Of a DNA stretch of 64,000 nt, positions 59,801 through 64,000 are shown one piece after another; positions within the stretch are counted from its first letter, which is position 1; each line of letters starts with the position of its first letter. Source of the stretch: Sialis fuliginosa (lineage: Eukaryota; Arthropoda; Insecta; Megaloptera; Sialidae); assembly GCA_961205875.1 (NCBI GenBank), contig OY540814.1, positions 6,182,993-6,246,992 on the forward strand, in the 5' to 3' direction. Position numbers and translations under genes: made by a program. The notes below the pieces were generated by a model. That model saw only the letters and a list, made by a program, of their open reading frames with translations, had not been told where the DNA came from and did not search any database.

Positions 59801-61647
59801 AGTATATATTTTGTTAAGTTAGATAACATAAGGAATAAGCAGTGACGAAAAGCGCGCCTAAACCATTAAATATCGAACAATAAATATAGTATTGATATTT
59901 AATGGTATTTAATGTGTAGAATAAAGAGATTTAAAATAATTCAACTAATTGTAAGTATATTTTTCAAAAATCCTAAACAATAATTCCGTAATCCACGCGA
60001 GCGAAGCCGTGGGCACAGCTAGTGTATTAGAATAATAAAACAAAGTTCTTCGTCGCGTCTGTCTGTCTGTAGTCTATCTGGGCCGTAACTACATGCTCGG
60101 GGGTCCCGGGACAAGAAGAGACCGAGGGGCCCCCAAAATATGAAAAATTGAACACCTTTTTTTTATCCTTACTTGAAAATGTAACACTTATTTGTAATTA
60201 AGATTTTAATGACCTTTTTTTTGTTGGTCGACAATCTCAAGTTTTTTTATTAAATTGTACACTTCCTATTAACTTGATTTTCATTAATAATAAATGTTAA
60301 TATCAAGTTGGCAACGAAAAGACATTTTTGTATTAGTATTACCCTAGCCTCGGGGGCCCCAGGGCACTGCCTTGGCTGCCCCGGTGGCAGTTACGGCCCT
60401 GGTCTCTACACTGAGAAAAGTAAAGTAAAAATTATAATCTTTTATTTTTTAAAATACAATTAATTATTGCAATACAGATTGTAAATTGTAAAAGTAATCG
60501 AGCTAAATTTGTATATATATATATATATATTTCAAGCTTCATTTTTCTCCGTGGGGCACGATTTTTTCAGTAACTATACACCCCCCCCCCCCCCCAAAAA
60601 AAAAAAAATGTCAATATATATTACTAATTTAACAATTATGAAAGAATGAAACTTACTTATAATTAAAAAAATAAAATAAAAACCGCCCCCGATATTTTTC
60701 TAGGTGGTATACATTGTATATATCATAACAATGCAAATGTAGGTAGTTTTAATTTATTTAAGAACTATATACCTACGTATTCTATTTTAAAAGATAAGAT
60801 AAATAAATGTAAATACACACAGTAAAACCAATTTGTCATTCAAAAATGATAACAATTTATATTATTTATGCACGTTGTACGTACATATTATAAAATATTA
60901 CTTACAATAATAGCACGATAAAAATATGTACATATTATTAAATAATATTTCATTATAGTATTTGATAATATCAAGGATCATTTTAATGTGCGAAAGAAAT
61001 GCGGAACAGATGTTTACACATCACAGCGCGAATGCCCGGTACTCACAAATATTATTTTATTTGTTCATACTGGCGCAAGCTTTCAGAAGCCCGCTGACTT
61101 TTTCGGTTCATATATTTTAAAATTCAAAATTGGCAATATAAAGCTTTATTTATCCTACATTTGAATTTATGTTATTCATAGAATTTCTTATAATTACAAT
61201 TAATTACATATTGGTCAAGTACACTAGTGCCATATTTGGTTTAATTTTGAAACATGTTTTGAAGTGTAGTTTAAATATTAATAATATTTTATATCATATA
61301 CTAAAGTAAATAAAATAAATATTATTTATATATAAACTGGATATTTTTGGAGTCTAACAATAAGTAATAATAGTAATAAAATTAATAAAAATACGAAAAA
61401 TACAACTAATTAATATTTTTACTCATTGTCAGCCCTAATGACCTTAAACATCCAAGTTAAAAACCCACCTACCTGATTTAATACATTTGACTGCTTCATC
61501 AGCTGTTGTGAAGCATGGCTCTTTTTGCATAGGTTGCCCTGGTTCTTCTGCATATGTATAATAAAAACGCACTTTATGCTTTACTTTGTTCAACTGGGAT
61601 AAAACCCCACCGAATTTTGAAAATTTTGTAATTGCTCCAGATGCCAT
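47805..61647 (-). CDS. Mitochondrial acetyl-CoA hydrolase / 4-hydroxybutyrate CoA-transferase family protein (6 exons, complete)
   Basis: The minus-strand exons are 61647-61473, 53743-53581, 52590-52452, 52351-52261, 49767-49363 and 48256-47805. Phases agree at every junction, total 1425 nt, 474 aa plus stop. Family members move CoA between acetyl-CoA and short acids such as 4-hydroxybutyrate, or release acetate; the exact substrate here is unknown. The first 30 or so residues are basic and Ser/Thr/Phe/Tyr-rich with no acidic residue, like a mitochondrial targeting peptide. Family motifs: GQLVFVHSASATP (59-71), FFTGANARQAVADGRGDYVP, SPPDAHGFCSLG, the block QMGVGSIPDSV (251-261), GIHSEMFSTGVVDLVEKG, SGFGGQVEF and a C-terminal VTEYGIANLFGKSLRQRA. 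Glu276 in HSEMF is the likely CoA-accepting residue by family analogy. Intron 1 is 7.7 kb and introns 4 and 5 are 2.5 and 1.1 kb, all loaded with repeats. The N-terminal ATG at 61647 was preferred over the in-frame ATG at 61668 because it starts the targeting-like segment. Confidence 0.92.
48287..49315. mobile_element. Palindromic element in CoA-transferase intron 5 (1.03 kb)
   Basis: AACACAGTCACACAAAAAAA pairs with TTTTTTTGTGTGGCTGACTG. Inner arms are nearly perfect: GATGTTTTGAAATGTGAGTG and CACTCACATTTCAAAACATC, CCTGATGATTGTTAGCC and complement. It fills almost the whole intron between exons 5 and 6. Confidence 0.85.
50031..50270 (-). pseudogene. Mariner transposase remnant (C-terminal part, broken)
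   Basis: Minus-strand translation gives RDNARSHTAVYSIETLQKL followed by QFEVLIH, the region around the third catalytic Asp of mariner-family transposases. A frame change and a missing segment then occur where the family's proline-rich motif should be. The reading resumes with SLFTSDQELKEVV, FFSEDIKKLVQQW and a TGA stop. It lies in intron 4 of the CoA-transferase gene. No terminal repeats were recognised, and the element is inactive. Confidence 0.75.
50286..50830. repeat. Dispersed repeat (second copy of the 15.45 kb family)
   Basis: It starts with TTAGAGTTTCGTAGAAAACT and a GTCCATCCTTCCGTCCGTC run, contains TTAGTATACGGACGTAG, and ends with CATGTGCGTGCCTAACACGC. It extends further 5' than the copy at 15.45 kb. 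Located in CoA-transferase intron 4. Confidence 0.7.
51054..51933. mobile_element. Palindromic TA-flanked element in CoA-transferase intron 4 (880 bp)
   Basis: TACAGGTTGGGGCATTTAAA pairs with TTTAAATGCCCCACCCTGTA. The arms match through GTTACAGTTGATTATCTCAG and CTGAGATAATCAACTGTAAC and AAGCTTTCCAAGGTATCTAA and its near complement, meeting near 51,490. No coding capacity. Confidence 0.9.
52718..53567. repeat. RTE/SINE-like retroposon copy 1 in CoA-transferase intron 1... between exons 2 and 3
   Basis: It lies in intron 2 of the minus-strand gene, between the exons at 53581 and 52590. It begins with a CTGTCTGTCCGTCTGTCCG run, contains CTTATCAGATTTACGTGG and ends with AATTCCGTAGTCCAAGCGGG then GAAGCCGCGCGGGTCCAGCTAG. 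The shorter copy at 59,700-60,020 has the same order. Its end lies only 14 bp from the exon. Confidence 0.65.
53900..55308. other. CoA-transferase intron 1, part without recognised elements
   Basis: AT-rich DNA with a G-run near 54,088 and a stretch CTTCGAGCATATACAGATTT (54,469) that resembles one end of the element at 38,404. Nothing else could be assigned. Confidence 0.35.
55309..55530. repeat. Dispersed repeat, truncated third copy
   Basis: TTAGGTTTCCGTAGAAAACT, the GTCCGTCCGTCCGTC run, GGTATACGGACGAAGACTG and TCACTTAATCCATTAAGTAG correspond to the first half of the copy at 50,286. It ends where a different repeat (GGGTGTCCATTAACTCTGCC) begins. Confidence 0.6.
56528..57043. mobile_element. 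hAT-like MITE in CoA-transferase intron 1 (516 bp)
   Basis: CAGGGGTGCCGACT and AGTCGGCGCCCTTG are inverted ends. The 8-bp duplication CTTATGTA is exact (56520-56527 and 57044-57051). G-runs and C-runs inside (GGGGGGGCTC) pair as well. Confidence 0.85.
57480..59115. mobile_element. Large diverged inverted-repeat element in CoA-transferase intron 1 (1.6 kb)
   Basis: GGGGTTGAGTTTCTGGTA and ATACCAGAAACTCCACCC pair at the outside. Inside, AATTAAGGGATTACTA, ATTATCCTTAAGGATAA, GATGAAACGCCG and CCATTTTTGACCG have imperfect complements at 58,740, 58,590, 58,565 and 58,415. Arms are more diverged than in the other palindromes. Confidence 0.7.
59690..60025. repeat. RTE/SINE-like retroposon copy 2 in CoA-transferase intron 1
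   Basis: It has the motif order of the 52.7-53.6 kb copy: a TCTGTCTGTATGTCCG run, ATCTGATTTACGTG, TTTTGTTAAGTTAGATAACA, and the end AATTCCGTAATCCACGCGAG, GAAGCCGTGGGCACAGCTAG. It is shorter internally. Confidence 0.65.
60080..60402. mobile_element. TIR element, GGGCCGTAACT family (about 320 bp)
   Basis: GGGCCGTAACTACA and GGCAGTTACGGCCCTGG are inverted ends; GGGGTCCCGGGAC and GGGGCCCCAGGGC lie inside each. Possibly hAT-like; the target duplication is unclear. Located in intron 1 of the CoA-transferase gene. Confidence 0.6.
60403..61472. other. Remainder of CoA-transferase intron 1 next to exon 1
   Basis: AT-rich sequence with an AT microsatellite at 60,510-60,530, a C-run followed by an A-run at 60,580-60,607, and otherwise nothing recognisable. 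Confidence 0.4.
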
Positions 61648-61974
61648 TTTAAAATACACAAAAAACAACAGCTATTTTTAGAATTGGTTACAATGCCAAT
61701 CCGTTCATTGAGGTTTTAGCTTTAAATAAATACTTGGTCAATATGTATATATGTATTGTTAACTGATCATGTCGTATCAATGTTTGTATACAAAATACCA
61801 AGTGTGTACGTTCTAAAAACCCCTCCCTTCTGCTATGTTCGAATAAGTATATGAGTACTTAATTTACACGCTGTATAATCTAAAACCTGTATCGCGCTGG
61901 TGGTATTTTAATAGATACAGGGCAGGGGCAGAATAAGGAAAAGTATTAGTTTGGATTAATAAAATATAACTTAA

Positions 61975-62388
61975 CCCTTTCGTGCTCACAGGGATACTTG
62001 TGTCCCAAGACATGTTTATTGTATTTTACTGGGATAATTTTAACCCGAAAATACATATAAACTACTTTAAGTATATTTTTGTATTGTGATTGCAATATAA
62101 TAATTGTTTCACCCCTTTTCACACCTAGTTTATAAACATTTTTGTATTACGTTCTAAAGTATTAGTTTGTTCATTTTGCTATAATAAATAATATTTATCT
62201 TTATAATCTTGACTTTAATTGTATCCCATTGGGTCAAAAGTGCCCCCCCAAAAAATCCCGTTGGGACCTATATATCCCAGGGCCAAAAATTTTATGTTTA
62301 TTATAAGTCAAACTTATATGCTCCTCTGACTATATTAGGTCAATAAAAATGTTTGTAATATCATCCTGCAAAAGTGGGCTGGATAGGG
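61975..62388. mobile_element. piggyBac-like MITE between TTAA sites (414 bp)
   Basis: CCCTTTCGTGCTCACAGGG follows TTAA (61971-61974), and GGGCTGGATAGGG precedes TTAA (62389-62392). TTAA target duplication with CCC-type ends is the piggyBac hallmark. An inner pair (GGGATACTTGTGTCCCA and TGGGACCTATATATCCCAGG) supports an inverted structure. It lies upstream of the CoA-transferase first exon. Confidence 0.65.
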
Positions 62389-62392
62389 TTAA

Positions 62393-63952
62393 CTCAAATT
62401 GTTTTAGTGGCATTACTCATTTTGTCACAACTCAAATATTCATATAATTATTGTTCTATTATAACATTATCTACTTCACTAAAAAATGACCCCAAAAAAT
62501 ATATAAGTAAAAATATTTTGGCTCTTACCCATTGTACATATCTCCGAAAGTACCAAATTGTGAAGAAAATCTGAAAAAATGGGATATACTAATAGGTAAT
62601 ATTGCTGATTGTGAGATCCAGGACCCCCGTATGAGAGGAGGTGCTGATAGCACTCTAGTCCTGGGACCCGGAGGTATGAGAGGCTCGGCATGGCGAGAAA
62701 AAAAAGTAATTGATTGGTATTTACGAATTAAAATTTTGAATTGAAAAATCTAGAAAAGGCCTTTCAAATAATATGGTGCTAATTTTTGATTGACGAGTTT
62801 TTACTAATTTATTCTCTTAAACTAAGTCAGTGGATAGTCACTGAACAAATCAGTGTATCATTGTTGCAAGGATCATCCATCAGTGAGCTGGTATAGACCA
62901 TAGAATAAAGAGACTGTGTATACACAACTGATTTTCAGTAACTTCTACGTTCACTGAAGAAATCAGTGGAATTCTCTACTGTACTGCAGTTTATAAAAAT
63001 CTTGCAATAAAGTATGTCTGCAATGATTTAAGGGTTTCGAAAGGCAGGGCAAACGGAGTAGTCGCCCGAAACCCAAATAGTTTAGATATTTTGCAAACTC
63101 TAAATAAATAATCTGATTATAATGAAAAATCTAAAGAAATGATCTCGAGTTAAAAATTAGTATCGTGAGAAGTGGTATTCGTATTATATAGATATGTATA
63201 AATACGTATTCAATTTACTGCGACGAAAAAATGTTTATACTAAAATTGTGTTAATATTAATTGTTATCATCATATATTTACGAAATTCTAAATTTAGACT
63301 TGGCATTGAAGGTGATATAAATGTTGTTGGTAATTCATTAAATAAATAAAATAAAAAGTATTACAAATATCAAAGCAAAATTAAAAGACGTTTACCTTGA
63401 AATCAAATCATTGATAAACATGGTTTTTACTTTATTTTATTTTGAAATCAGCGGCAAATTAAACCGATATTTTTACTTTCATATTTTCTATGTATTGGTT
63501 TTCTAAGGGTTTTCATTTTATTTAAAACAATAAATTTATAGCAACTATTGATCATAATATAAATAACATAAGTAATTGGTAATAAATAAAAATAAATATA
63601 AATTCATATTTTTGTTTGAATTTAAAATTATCTAGTTACTTTTTTCGAAATAGGTTCTTTTTACATTTTAAAGTTACATATATGTGAATTTCGTTATGTT
63701 GGTACAGTTTGTTTTAGAGGAAGAAGAACTCACATGTCGTCTTTGTGCGCTTTGTAAGAAACGTTAGAAAAAAAGTGGAGAAACATTAATTTATTATATT
63801 TTTAGTAATTGTGTACAGTGAAAAACACTTCTGTAATAATAGCATCAATATTTTATAATTTTTGTATTAATATTATTTGAAAATTGACAACTAAACATAT
63901 TTCGGTGCAGGTTTCATAATCAAGCCTTTCTGACGACTGAACTTCAACAAAA
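62393..63952. other. Intergenic region between CoA-transferase and RBM39-like genes
   Basis: No gene seen. The frames at 62,374-62,744 overlap on both strands around a GC-richer patch with GGACCCCCGTATGAGAG and complement-like sequence. Several TCAGTG/CACTGA motifs cluster at 62,825-62,970. The last 200 bp presumably hold the RBM39-like promoter and 5' UTR. Confidence 0.4.
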
Positions 63953-64000
63953 ATGGCGGCGGATGACTTCGACGTAGAAGCAATGCTAGAGGCCCCATAC
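63953..64000 (+). CDS. 5' end of an RBM39/Caper-type splicing factor (truncated by window end)
   Basis: The last 48 bases read MAADDFDVEAMLEAPY from ATG 63953 in a good context (AACAAAAATGG). This matches the conserved N-terminus of RBM39/Caper proteins, which begins with an acidic DIDVEAMLEAPY-type segment ahead of the RS-rich region and RRMs. Those domains lie beyond the window. Upstream, CGGTGCAG just before 63911 could be the acceptor of a 5' UTR intron. The identification rests on 16 residues, but they are distinctive. Confidence 0.7.
   Translation, partial: MAADDFDVEAMLEAPY

Noticed and set aside
1-64000. A coordinated novel gene system (defence, biosynthetic or similar)
   Set aside because: The four supported genes belong to well-known, unrelated families on different strands, and the rest is repeat-derived. 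The unusual signal is the palindrome density, not a gene cluster.

Overview
The window looks like animal (insect) nuclear DNA. It is very AT-rich, its genes are split by GT-AG introns, and interspersed repeats fill most of the space between exons. The protein sequences are arthropod-like. An AT-rich insect, perhaps a hemipteran, is my best guess, but nothing in the sequence fixes the species. There is no bacterial operon structure, and I found no CRISPR array, rRNA or tRNA.

Four genes can be supported. (1) 17.7-27.8 kb, plus strand: a complete eight-exon gene for a Nova/pasilla-type KH-domain splicing regulator (555 aa). It has a GC-rich 5' region, a possible alternative first exon and a probable long 3' UTR reaching to about 33.2 kb. 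(2) 37.7-36.7 kb, minus strand: a complete three-exon gene for a zeta-class glutathione transferase / maleylacetoacetate isomerase (217 aa, tyrosine catabolism). (3) 61.6-47.8 kb, minus strand: a complete six-exon gene for a mitochondrial acetyl-CoA hydrolase / 4-hydroxybutyrate CoA-transferase family protein (474 aa). (4) 63,953 to the window end, plus strand: the first 16 codons of an RBM39/Caper-type splicing factor. All splice phases in the three complete genes agree across every junction. The genes are unrelated neighbours and not a functional cluster, although two of the four encode RNA-processing proteins.

The rest is mainly mobile-element debris. The striking feature is the density of long inverted-repeat elements with no transposase: more than twenty, from 0.1 to 1.9 kb, several with arms of 300-700 bp that would fold into near-complete hairpins. 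Many have target-site duplications readable by eye. Those with 8-bp duplications and TAGGG/CAGGG ends look hAT-like; several with TA duplications look Tc1/mariner-like; one sits between TTAA sites and looks piggyBac-like. Other material includes RTE-like retrotransposon tails, a mariner transposase remnant, a tandem repeat of about 360 bp and multi-copy dispersed repeats. Many palindromes lie in pasilla introns, in its presumed 3' UTR or in CoA-transferase introns, so they would be transcribed as double-stranded RNA hairpins.

Layout: 0-16 kb, repeats only; 16-33 kb, pasilla; 33-36 kb, tandem repeat and a palindrome; 36.7-37.7 kb, maleylacetoacetate isomerase; 38-47 kb, repeats; 47.8-61.6 kb, CoA-transferase with repeat-filled introns; 62-63.9 kb, piggyBac-like element and RBM39 upstream region.
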